From: UBA11574 sp964591175
GTDB taxonomy: Bacteria; Desulfobacterota; Desulfobacteria; Desulfobacterales; UBA11574
NCBI GenBank assembly: GCA_964591175.1
Contig: CAZQAF010000005.1
Coordinates: 29,538 to 93,537 of the forward strand
DNA length: 64,000 nt
Direction: 5' to 3'
The notes under the pieces are model-generated. The model was not told where the DNA came from and ran no database searches. It saw only the letters and a program-made list of their open reading frames with translations. Made by a program: the position numbers and the translations under genes. This document shows, one piece after another, positions 17,321 through 25,543 of this stretch. Position 1 is the first letter of the stretch. Every line of letters starts with the position of its first letter.

Positions 17321-18541
17321 TTATAGTTGTTTCTTGATACTGTATTTCTTTATCCGGTTTCCGTCCATCTCTTCCACGGTGACAATAAAGTTTCCCAGGG
17401 TGATTTGTTCTTTTTCAACGGGAATCCTGCCGATGGTATTTAAGACATAACCGGAAAAAGTGTCGTAATCTTTTGACTCTGGGATCTCCATCCCTATGAT
17501 ATCATTGATCTCGTCGATATCCGATTTTCCGAGAACGATCCAATCTTTGACTTTATGTTTGACAATGTGCGGCTCTTCCTTGTCTGTTTCGTCGCTGATT
17601 TCCCCCACAAGTTCTTCCAAGGCATCCTCGAGCGTGATGAGTCCGGATACGCCGCCATGTTCATCTACAACAATGGCCAGATGGTGTTTTCTTTTTTTGA
17701 ACTGATGAAGCAGCTTATCCAGTTTTTTATTTTCCGGAACAAAATAAGGAGCTGTCATAGTTGTGCGGACGTCAATATCGTTGTCGGAAGTAATGATATG
17801 TAAGAAAAGATCTTTTATGTTCAAAATGCCGATGATATGGTCAACATCGCCTTCAATAACCGGAATTCTTGTAAAACCCGATTCAATGATCTTTTCAAAG
17901 TTCGGTTTTTCATCGGCATCGATGACGAACATGTCTCCTCTCGGCGTCATGATCTCTGAAGCATTGGTGTCATCGAACTCGAAAATATTGTGGATCAGTT
18001 CTTTTTCTTCTTCTTTAATTTCACCTTCTTCTTCAACAACTTCGACAAAAGTCATCAGTTCTTCCTCGGTGACCGTGGGCGTTTTTTTGATTTTTCCGGT
18101 GAGCTTGGGAATAAAATTTAAGAAAATAAGAATCGGATAACAAATAACCGAGAACCAATAGATGGGATATATGGTCATTCTCGCAATGAGAACATTATTT
18201 CGTGTGGCGATGGATTTCGGCAGCACTTCTCCGAAAACAAGAATTAAAAAAGTCATGACGCCGGTTGCAACGCCAACCGCATAATTTGTAAAATAATGAA
18301 TGGCAAGGGATGTCGCAAGAGCCGCCGCCCCCACATTGACGACATTATTCCCGATCAGGACTGTGGAAAGGAGTCGATGCGGATCATCTTTCATCTGTCT
18401 GATCAGGATGAAAGCCTTGTTATTGTTTTTAGCCAAATGTCTGGCTTTTGTTCGACTGATGGAGAAAAGGGCCGTTTCCGCTGATGAGAAAAAACCGGAC
18501 AGAAAAAGCAACACTATCAATACAATAATTTGGTTTATCAT
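17321..18541 (-). CDS. CNNM/CorC-type (HlyC/CorC family) membrane protein with CBS domains
   Basis: 406 aa. The N-terminal DUF21 domain has about four membrane segments (IIVLIVLLFLSGFFSSAETAL; GVMTFLILVFGEVLPKSIATR; YWFSVICYPILIFLNF). Two CBS domains follow (about 205-325; SEIMTPRGDMFVID and HLAIVVDEHGGVSGLITLEDALEELVGEI in pieces), then the CorC_HlyC domain (DYDTFSGYVLNTIGRIP). The family is linked to Mg2+ or Co2+ efflux; the haemolysin label is historical. Convergent with efp. Confidence 0.9.
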   Translation of the reverse strand: MINQIIVLIVLLFLSGFFSSAETALFSISRTKARHLAKNNNKAFILIRQMKDDPHRLLSTVLIGNNVVNVGAAALATSLAIHYFTNYAVGVATGVMTFLILVFGEVLPKSIATRNNVLIARMTIYPIYWFSVICYPILIFLNFIPKLTGKIKKTPTVTEEELMTFVEVVEEEGEIKEEEKELIHNIFEFDDTNASEIMTPRGDMFVIDADEKPNFEKIIESGFTRIPVIEGDVDHIIGILNIKDLFLHIITSDNDIDVRTTMTAPYFVPENKKLDKLLHQFKKRKHHLAIVVDEHGGVSGLITLEDALEELVGEISDETDKEEPHIVKHKVKDWIVLGKSDIDEINDIIGMEIPESKDYDTFSGYVLNTIGRIPVEKEQITLGNFIVTVEEMDGNRIKKYSIKKQL

Positions 18542-18747
18542 GATGCCTATGGATCTTTTAAAAACTTCAGAAACAAGAGACTAAATCCTTTTGTTAAAGT
18601 GCAAATTTCAAAAACATCCATTGTGAACGGGTCTTTATTTCTCTTGCAAACCAGATGGCGTCATGCCATATGGAATGAAACTATAATATATGCAGATTTT
18701 TCATTTTTCAAGTCAATAAAGCAAGATGAACGCGATTTATAGCAAAT

Positions 18748-21700
18748 ATGTCCCAAAAAACTGACATCAAGGAATATATTGATGCCCTGGTATCTTCCAA
18801 ACGTTTGGGATCGCAGGTGGTGTACCATAAAATTTTGCCGGATCAACCCGCCTGCCTGTCACAGACGAAACTTCCGTGGCCCGAACCGATTCGGCGCATC
18901 ATCTCATCCCAAGGGATACGCGATCTCTACCGGCATCAGTCGGAGGCCGCTGATTTAATCCGTTCCGGGCACCATGTGGTGATTGCCACCCCCACCGCGA
19001 GTGGTAAAACACTGATTTACAATCTTCCGGTTTTGGAAAACATACTTAAAAATTCCGAGTCAAAGGCCCTTTATATCTTCCCGCTAAAGGCTCTTGCCCA
19101 GGATCAACTGCGCACATTCGAAGCGCTGAGCCGATACAGCAATGAGATAGCGCCTAAAATTGCCATTTATGACGGAGATACATCGGCCTGGCATCGGAAA
19201 CGAATCAGAGAAAGCCCGCCCAATGTTTTGTTGACCAATCCTGAAATGATCCACCTTTCCCTTTTGCCGCATCATCAAAAATGGGCTGATTTTTTTAAAA
19301 AACTGGAAATGGTCGTGGTGGATGAGGTTCATACCTACCGGGGAATCATGGGATCGCACATGGCCCAGGTTTTCAGACGGCTTCAAAGAATTTGCGCCTA
19401 TTACGGGGCGTTTCCGACCTTTGTGTTTTGCTCGGCGACCGTGTCCAATCCTGCCCAACTGACCCGACAGCTCACCGGGCTGAATGTCGACACCATCACA
19501 AAAAGCGGTGCGCCTTTGGGCAGAAAGCACGTTGTCTTTATCAATCCTGTTCAAGGTCCGGCCCAGACTGCTATACTGCTATTAAAAGCCGCGCTTCACC
19601 GGGGGCTGCGCACCATCGTGTACACTCAGTCGAGAAAACTCACCGAATTGATCGCTATATGGGCCGGGAGTCAATCCGGACCGTTTACAAACCGCATCAG
19701 CGCTTATCGGGCGGGGTTTCTTCCTGAAGAGCGAAGAGAAATCGAAGCAAAACTTGCCAAAGGCGAACTGCTGGCGGTGATATCCACCAGTGCCCTGGAG
19801 CTCGGCATCGATATCGGCGATCTGGATCTGTGCCTGCTGGTGGGATATCCGGGAACCGTGGTGGCAACCTGGCAACGGGGCGGCAGGGTAGGGCGAAGCG
19901 GACAGGATTCCACACTGGTGCTCATTGCCGGGGAAGATGCCTTGGACCAGTATTATATGCGGCATCCGGAAAGTTTTCTGAAACGGGAACCCGAAGCCGC
20001 CGTGGTCAACCCCTATAATACCGAGATCCTTTCCAGGCATATCATTTGCGCCGCAGCCGAGCTACCGTTAAGGAAGAATGAACCGTTTGCGTCCGATGCG
20101 CATGTTCAAGAAGCGATCCACATGCTCACTGAAAACAACGCGCTTTTAACCAGCGGGGATGGAACGGAATTCTATTCCAGCCGAACAGCGCCCCATCGTC
20201 ATGTGGATCTAAGGGGAACAGGAAGCCGTTATCATATCGTGGGCAGCGGCGCCGGAAAAAACAAAGGAGAGATCGACGAATTCAGGGCATTTAAAGAGAC
20301 GCATCCCGGTGCGATTTATCTTCACAAAGGCGACACTTTTCTGGTGGATGTTTTGGATCTGGATACCAAAACCGTAAAAGTCTCAAAAGCCAAGGTCGAT
20401 TATTATACCCGGGTCAGGTCTGAAAAAAATACGGAAATACTTGAAATATATGATTCAAAAAAAATATATGAAACAGAATTTTATGCCGGACGACTTAAAG
20501 TTACGGATCAAGTGGTGGGCTATGAAAAATGGCGGATACACACCAAAAGAAGATTAAGTGTTGTACCTTTGGATCTGCCGCCGTTGATCTTTGAAACCCA
20601 AGGCTTGTGGTTTAAAATTCCGCTTCACATCCAGCGACAGGCTGAAGCGCAATATCTCCATTTTATGGGCGGGATTCATGCTGTTGAACATGCGGCCATC
20701 GGTATCTTTCCGCTGCTGGTGATGGCCGATCGAAACGACCTCGGCGGCATCTCAACCCCGATTCATTCCCAGGTGGGCAGTGCTGCGATATTTATTTACG
20801 ACGGGGTCCCGGGTGGTGCCGGATTGAGCAGACAGGCCTATAAAAGGGCAAAAGATCTGATTGAAAATACCCTTGACGTGATCCGTGCCTGTCCGTGTGA
20901 ATCAGGATGCCCTTCCTGCGTTCATTCCCCGAAGTGCGGTTCCGGAAATCGTCCCATTGATAAGGCGGCGGCGATTTTTATCTTAAATAAGATTATATTG
21001 GCGCAGGGTTCGAAGACACCGAAAAAAGAACGTTTTCAGATATCTTCCCCGGCAAAAAGCGATCCGGTGCTTGGAAAAAACATTTCGTTACCGGCCAACT
21101 CATCAGTAGCGGCAAGGGGAAAAAATCCCGTGGGCCATCAGCGGCTTTTTCGAAAAAGATTGTATGCAAGGCGCAAAGGGCTAAAACGCAGCTTTATGAC
21201 ATCACCGGAAATCAACCCTCCGTCCGGAGAATCGGACCTTAGATTCTGTATTTTCGATATCGAAACACAACGGTCCGCCCAGGAAGTCGGCGGCTGGCAT
21301 CGGGCGGATCTGATGGGTATCAGCTGCGTTGTGCTGTATGACTCAACACAAGATCTATATTTCGAGTTTTTGGACAATCAGGTGAACGAACTTGTCGAGC
21401 ATTTGAAAAAATGCGATCTGGTGGTCGGGTTTAATGTCAAGCGATTCGACTTTAGGGTGCTGGGCGGGTATTCGGATTTTAACTTCAAGAGCCTGCCCAC
21501 CCTGGATATCCTTGAAGAAATTCACAACCGGCTCGGATATCGCCTTTCTCTGGATCATCTGGCCAGGGTGACCCTGGGCAAGGAAAAGACGGCAAACGGA
21601 CTCCAGGCCCTTCAATGGTGGAAGCAGGGACGCATCCGTGAAATCATCGATTACTGTAAAAAAGATGTTGAGATTACAAAGGATCTTTTTTTATACGGCC

Positions 21701-21768
21701 AACGAAACGGCTACCTGCTTTTTATGAACAAGGCCAAAAAGACGGTGCGTATCCCTGTGAAATGGTAG
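18748..21768 (+). CDS. MrfA-like DEAH helicase (DUF1998) fused to an MrfB-like 3'-5' exonuclease
   Basis: 1006 aa. Residues 1-780 match MrfA/YprA: Walker A TPTASGKT (about 80-87), DEVH box (VVDEVHTYRG, about 191), SAT motif (CSATVS, about 229), helicase motif VI region GGRVGRSGQ (about 377), and the DUF1998 four-Cys cluster CPCESGCPSC..PKCGSGN (about 714-731). After a variable linker, residues about 831-1000 form a DnaQ-like exonuclease: FDIETQ (DxE), GFNVKRFDFRVL and DYCKKDVEITKDLF (Y..xxxD). In Bacillus, MrfA and MrfB are separate proteins acting on mitomycin lesions. Fusion would fix their 1:1 stoichiometry. Likely role: UvrA-independent repair of crosslinks or bulky adducts. Confidence 0.85.
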   Translation: MSQKTDIKEYIDALVSSKRLGSQVVYHKILPDQPACLSQTKLPWPEPIRRIISSQGIRDLYRHQSEAADLIRSGHHVVIATPTASGKTLIYNLPVLENILKNSESKALYIFPLKALAQDQLRTFEALSRYSNEIAPKIAIYDGDTSAWHRKRIRESPPNVLLTNPEMIHLSLLPHHQKWADFFKKLEMVVVDEVHTYRGIMGSHMAQVFRRLQRICAYYGAFPTFVFCSATVSNPAQLTRQLTGLNVDTITKSGAPLGRKHVVFINPVQGPAQTAILLLKAALHRGLRTIVYTQSRKLTELIAIWAGSQSGPFTNRISAYRAGFLPEERREIEAKLAKGELLAVISTSALELGIDIGDLDLCLLVGYPGTVVATWQRGGRVGRSGQDSTLVLIAGEDALDQYYMRHPESFLKREPEAAVVNPYNTEILSRHIICAAAELPLRKNEPFASDAHVQEAIHMLTENNALLTSGDGTEFYSSRTAPHRHVDLRGTGSRYHIVGSGAGKNKGEIDEFRAFKETHPGAIYLHKGDTFLVDVLDLDTKTVKVSKAKVDYYTRVRSEKNTEILEIYDSKKIYETEFYAGRLKVTDQVVGYEKWRIHTKRRLSVVPLDLPPLIFETQGLWFKIPLHIQRQAEAQYLHFMGGIHAVEHAAIGIFPLLVMADRNDLGGISTPIHSQVGSAAIFIYDGVPGGAGLSRQAYKRAKDLIENTLDVIRACPCESGCPSCVHSPKCGSGNRPIDKAAAIFILNKIILAQGSKTPKKERFQISSPAKSDPVLGKNISLPANSSVAARGKNPVGHQRLFRKRLYARRKGLKRSFMTSPEINPPSGESDLRFCIFDIETQRSAQEVGGWHRADLMGISCVVLYDSTQDLYFEFLDNQVNELVEHLKKCDLVVGFNVKRFDFRVLGGYSDFNFKSLPTLDILEEIHNRLGYRLSLDHLARVTLGKEKTANGLQALQWWKQGRIREIIDYCKKDVEITKDLFLYGQRNGYLLFMNKAKKTVRIPVKW

Positions 21769-21799
21769 AAGTGGTTTCAAAACCTCCCCTCGGCCTCAA

Positions 21800-21844
21800 T
21801 CCGCCAAAGGCGGACAAGTCTCTGTGTTGGACTGAGACGTCCAA
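21800..21844. terminator. Two hairpins between convergent genes
   Basis: TCCGCC-AAA-GGCGGA (21800-21814) and TTGGAC-TGAGAC-GTCCAA (21827-21844) lie between the helicase stop and the lytic transglycosylase stop. No T-run follows on either strand, so a role in termination is tentative. Confidence 0.3.
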
Positions 21845-21874
21845 TCTTCGAAATATTCCCGACAAAATATCTTG

Positions 21875-22996
21875 TCAATGATGTGTATCCTGTCCTAAGG
21901 TCTTTTGCTCTGGATAAATAATGAGCCGGTCTCCCGGATGGATGGGTTTGTCCAGATCAATTCGATTCCAGATAATCAGGGCTGCCAGGGGCACATTGAA
22001 TTTTTCGGCAATGATTGACAGATTATCCCCCTCTTTAATGATGTAGATCCGGTCGGTTTTCTTTGCTTCATAGGCCTTGATCAGCTTTTTGTAGCGTGCG
22101 TTGAATCCCTTTTCTGCTCCTTTGGGTATCAGAATCGTATGGTTCCCTTCAATGAGATAGTGACCACGAATTTCAGGGTTGAGGTCCTTGATCACTTTAA
22201 AATCTGTTTCAGAGGCTTTTGCGACAAGGGCGAGCGGGATTTCCTGGAAGCAGTCTATTTGAATCTTATCGAATGTAAGGGGTGGATAATAGTCCGAGTC
22301 TGTGAGATGAAAGCCGAACCCATCGGGATTCGACAAAATCAGTTTGACCGATAGGATTCGGAAAATAAATCGCTGGGTTTCTATCGGCAGATAAAGCCGG
22401 TAATAATCCCGGGTATGTTGGACCATGATTTCAGCTTCCAGTCCTTCCTCTCCCATATTGTAAGCGGCAGCCGCCAGGGTCCAGGATCCCATGGATTGAT
22501 GAAGGGCCTTTAAGTGCGCTATTGCCGCCTGGGTGGAGGCAAATATATTTCGCCGTTCATCGATGGTATCGTTAATGATCAGGTCGTACCTTCGCCCGAT
22601 ATCCGGCAGAATCTGCCAGTATCCAATGGCCCCGTCCTTGGAGCCGGCATAGGAGAGGAGGGCGCTTTCGGCAACGGCCATGTATTTGAGATCTTCGGGC
22701 ATGTTGTTTTTTTTGAGCATTTTTTCGATAATCGGCAAATATCGACGGGAGCGCTTCAGCCAGAGAATCACCTGGGGGCGATTTCCAAGGGACAGCAAAA
22801 GTTCTTTTTCCATACGTTCCATAACATCCCGGTTTTCCATGGGAACCCGCTCATTACAGAACGAAAGGGCTTTCATGTTTTTAACGGCGTTTAACAGCGA
22901 AGGGAGCTCCAGTGGATTGGCCGGCGCACCCGAAGCTTCGCATGTTAACGCCAAAATCATTATCGGAATCAGAAAAATCGTTTTTTTTATATGCAT
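21875..22996 (-). CDS. MltD-like lytic murein transglycosylase with one LysM domain
   Basis: 373 aa, exported: signal peptide at 1-23 (KKTIFLIPIMILALTCEASG). The SLT domain (about 95-210) has the catalytic Glu110 (AVAESALL), GAIGYWQIL and AAAYNMGEEG. One LysM domain at the C-terminus (about 317-360, YIIKEGDNLSIIAEKFNVP..IHPGDRLIIYP) binds peptidoglycan; E. coli MltD has two. It cleaves glycan strands to anhydro-muropeptides. Its 3' end faces the helicase gene. Confidence 0.9.
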   Translation of the reverse strand: MHIKKTIFLIPIMILALTCEASGAPANPLELPSLLNAVKNMKALSFCNERVPMENRDVMERMEKELLLSLGNRPQVILWLKRSRRYLPIIEKMLKKNNMPEDLKYMAVAESALLSYAGSKDGAIGYWQILPDIGRRYDLIINDTIDERRNIFASTQAAIAHLKALHQSMGSWTLAAAAYNMGEEGLEAEIMVQHTRDYYRLYLPIETQRFIFRILSVKLILSNPDGFGFHLTDSDYYPPLTFDKIQIDCFQEIPLALVAKASETDFKVIKDLNPEIRGHYLIEGNHTILIPKGAEKGFNARYKKLIKAYEAKKTDRIYIIKEGDNLSIIAEKFNVPLAALIIWNRIDLDKPIHPGDRLIIYPEQKTLGQDTHH

Positions 22997-23255
22997 TTTA
23001 CATCTTTCTCATACAAGAGCCTTTAACGAAAGGTATAATAAAAAATAGGATTTTGCAGGTTCAGCCGCAGTGATTTCATGAAATCGTTACAATATTATAA
23101 TAGCAAAACACTTTAGCATTCCAATGTCAAATCACGATTGAGATTTGGATCGATGAAAAGTCAGAAGACGTTGTACCACAAGAGAGCTTTAACGATGTAT
23201 GACCTTAACCGTCCGGAAGCTATCGATGTCCGTGGATGGGAAAATGCCCGCCGTC

Positions 23256-23849
23256 TTATCTGCGGTGCCAACCATGATGATCGGCATATGGACGATACCC
23301 GTAATGATGGGGATGATAATAACCATCGTGGTATGAACGCCCGAAATAAAAGGAAAAGTAGGGGACAATCGGCCATCCCCACCATCCGTAGTAATAAGCA
23401 GGAGGCGGCGGGGGAGCGTAATACCGGACGACCGGCGGCGGAGAGCTGCAGATTTCTTCAACGGTTTCGTCTATCATCTTTCCGTTCTTCCAAACCCGCT
23501 TACGCACGTTCCGGCATGTGGCGCCAACAGATCCCTCAGGAATGGCTTCAACGGCCTGACCGCTTTTGTCATAATAGAGAATCGTTTTGTTATAAAGGGC
23601 GGCGTCTCTGGCTGCCTGATAATCTTGATCCATAGCATTGCCGACCAGAATGCCGATAATGGTCCCAGCGGCTAGCCCGGCAATGGTGCTATGCGTATTG
23701 CCTCCAATGGCCTGACCGACCAGAGCCCCCATGCCGGCACCGGTTACGGCTCCTGCCTGGGTATTGTATCGATCCGGCGGATAGGGGGCGCATGAGACAA
23801 ATATAAAAGATAAAATCAGTGTTAATATAAAGATATGATTTTTCATCAT
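23256..23849 (-). CDS. Glycine-zipper lipoprotein
   Basis: 197 aa. The lipobox is FVSC at about 17-20 after a hydrophobic leader. A glycine zipper at about 32-75 (GAVTGAGMGALVGQAIGG, GLAAGTIIGILVGNAMDQ) is typical of 17-kDa-antigen/YMGG outer-membrane proteins. A middle domain has two Cys, and the tail is rich in Pro, Tyr, His and Trp (SPPPVVRYYAPPPPP..HHYGYRPYADHHGW). Probably outer-membrane anchored; function unknown. AAAGGA precedes tandem ATGs, so the start may be one codon later. The 259-bp gap upstream of the transglycosylase holds nothing recognised. Confidence 0.75.
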   Translation of the reverse strand: MMKNHIFILTLILSFIFVSCAPYPPDRYNTQAGAVTGAGMGALVGQAIGGNTHSTIAGLAAGTIIGILVGNAMDQDYQAARDAALYNKTILYYDKSGQAVEAIPEGSVGATCRNVRKRVWKNGKMIDETVEEICSSPPPVVRYYAPPPPPAYYYGWWGWPIVPYFSFYFGRSYHDGYYHPHHYGYRPYADHHGWHRR

Positions 23850-24059
23850 AAAATCCTTTTTCCGATTTTACATGGTTATCATTTCCGCTGGTTCGGAAAA
23901 GCTTTATTCCTTATTTATTCTTTTATTTAGACGCTTAAAGGCAAAAATAGTTTACTGTAGATATTATATCATATTTTATTTAAATGATATTCATGGTATT
24001 GAGAAAATAATCTTCACGCTCAGGCATTTTATTCTTTTAGTAATGAAAAGGAGAATATT

Positions 24060-24404
24060 TTGAAAAAGAATGCACTTAAATATTTCATTAATGTCACGCT
24101 GTTTATCGACCTCACATCAATAGCGGTTTTGGGTCTTCTCTTAGGATTTGTGATTCCAAAAGGACAAGGCGGTTCCTTTCAAAATTATTTTCTCGGGCTT
24201 CACCGTCATGAGTGGGCGGATATCCACCTGTCCCTGTCGCTGCTATTTTTAATCCTGCTCGTTTTTCATGTATGGTTGAACTGGACATGGGTCATTCAAT
24301 CCACCAAACGTTACCTGGGAGATCATTGGAAGAATTTTTTCTGGGCCATTTCATTTGCCTGGTTCATCATATTGGTTGTTGGATGGATTGTGGTAAAATT
24401 ATGA
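24060..24404 (+). CDS. DUF4405-type three-helix membrane protein
   Basis: 114 aa with three predicted helices (about 8-32, 51-77 and 89-113). His48 and His50 lie in LGLHRHEWADIH before helix 2, and another His in LVFHVWLNW within it. Such spacing occurs in small cytochrome b-like (DUF4405) proteins that may bind haem, but no partner oxidoreductase is nearby. The start is TTG with AAAAGGAG 8 bases upstream. Confidence 0.65.
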   Translation: MKKNALKYFINVTLFIDLTSIAVLGLLLGFVIPKGQGGSFQNYFLGLHRHEWADIHLSLSLLFLILLVFHVWLNWTWVIQSTKRYLGDHWKNFFWAISFAWFIILVVGWIVVKL

Positions 24405-24446
24405 TGATTGTCGACCTAGAGCGCTTAGAGTAGGTTCTTTTTGTAG

Positions 24447-24686
24447 CTTCTGACGGATATACCGCACACCGGCACCGGCCCCACCTTGAACCGCAAATAC
24501 CAATTGTATAGGTTTATCTGGAACAAGGTTTCAAATTTTTGATATTCTTGACATATTGCTTTAAATCTGTTTGAAGGCGTTTCAATAGATCCGATTTATT
24601 TCTCAATGATACTGCATTTTGTTTCAAAAGACGAGATAGACGGATTTCAAAAAGAAGTAAAACGTTTGTTGAAATATTTAAAATGA
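24447..24686 (+). pseudogene. Possible decayed gene fragment before the rhomboid gene
   Basis: One frame reads protein-like on both sides of two stops (24540-24542 and 24549-24551): first TDIPHTGTGPTLNRKYQLYR, then LFEGVSIDPIYFSMILHFVS followed by KDEIDGFQKEVKRLLKYLK, ending in a TGA that overlaps the rhomboid ATG (ATGA). The amphipathic C-terminus looks real, yet no start or ribosome site exists. It is either a remnant or chance; the family was not recognised. Confidence 0.3.
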
Positions 24687-25543
24687 TTGAAGTATTATAC
24701 GAAAACCTCACACAAGAGCAAGCCGACGCTTATGGTTTGGTGCTGGACGCCTATGATCTGCCGTATTCTCTAAAAAGATCCGGCAGTGACTGGGAAATTT
24801 GGGCCGATGAAGAGATCCGTGACAGGGCACTGGATCTTATCGCGCAATATATTGAAGAGAATCCAAAAGTTTCGATGCTGGATGTGCCGGAAACAGAAAT
24901 ACATCAGAAAACATTTACCGGCATATGGGCATGCCTGATTTTACTGGCATGCCAAATCCGTGTAGATATGTCCGGACATGTGGATCGGATTTTCAGAGAA
25001 TATGGCGCATCTTCCCGTGATATTCTCAACGGAGAACTTTACAGGACCGTTACTTCTTTGATGCTGCACTCGGGTTACCCGCATCTGGTGGGAAATATGG
25101 CCGGCATTGCCATATTCGGCACTGCGGTGTGCAATATTACCGGTTCGGGTGCCGGCTGGTTGATGATCCTGTTGACCGGGATTTTGGGAAACCTGGCGAA
25201 TGCTGTTCTGTTTCGATACGGCTATATTTCTATCGGCGCATCAACCGCTGTATTTGGCGCTGTCGGTATTCTGGCCGCATACCAGCTTTACAGGAAGATA
25301 AAAATTCCCGGACAAAAGATGAAAGCCTGGCTCCCCATTGCCGGCGGCCTCGCCTTGCTCGCGTTTTTGGGTTCCGGCGAACACTCGGATCTTACGGCAC
25401 ATCTGTTCGGCTTTATAGCGGGAATTTGTATCGGACTTCTCTATACGATGTTTCTGCGGGGCATTCTGGAAAAAAGACATCAGATTTACTGCATGGTCGC
25501 TACAATTATTACGCTGGTTTTATCGTGGGCCAAAGTAATTTGA
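24683..25543 (+). CDS. Rhomboid-family intramembrane serine protease
   Basis: 286 aa. A soluble N-terminal domain (about 1-70; EVLYENLTQEQADAYGLVLD and WEIWADEEIRDRALDLI) precedes about six membrane helices. The catalytic Ser is in GASTAVFG (about Ser184; the usual GxSG has Thr in place of the second Gly) and the His is in LTAHLFGFIAGICIG (about 239). LMLHSGYPHLVGNM matches the HxxxHxxxN helix region. It cleaves single-pass membrane proteins inside the bilayer; substrate unknown. No strong ribosome site is seen. It ends against the sucrose synthase gene, whose stop codon starts at the next base. Confidence 0.85.
   Translation: MIEVLYENLTQEQADAYGLVLDAYDLPYSLKRSGSDWEIWADEEIRDRALDLIAQYIEENPKVSMLDVPETEIHQKTFTGIWACLILLACQIRVDMSGHVDRIFREYGASSRDILNGELYRTVTSLMLHSGYPHLVGNMAGIAIFGTAVCNITGSGAGWLMILLTGILGNLANAVLFRYGYISIGASTAVFGAVGILAAYQLYRKIKIPGQKMKAWLPIAGGLALLAFLGSGEHSDLTAHLFGFIAGICIGLLYTMFLRGILEKRHQIYCMVATIITLVLSWAKVI

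Noticed and set aside
23138..23635. A 165-codon plus-strand frame
   Set aside because: Its 3' part is antisense to the glycine-zipper lipoprotein, which has a lipobox and a typical repeat. The Asp/Asn/Arg-rich product is the reverse reading of the His/Tyr tail.
24514..24711. A 65-codon minus-strand frame
   Set aside because: It overlaps the rhomboid start and the decayed fragment on the other strand, with no ribosome site.
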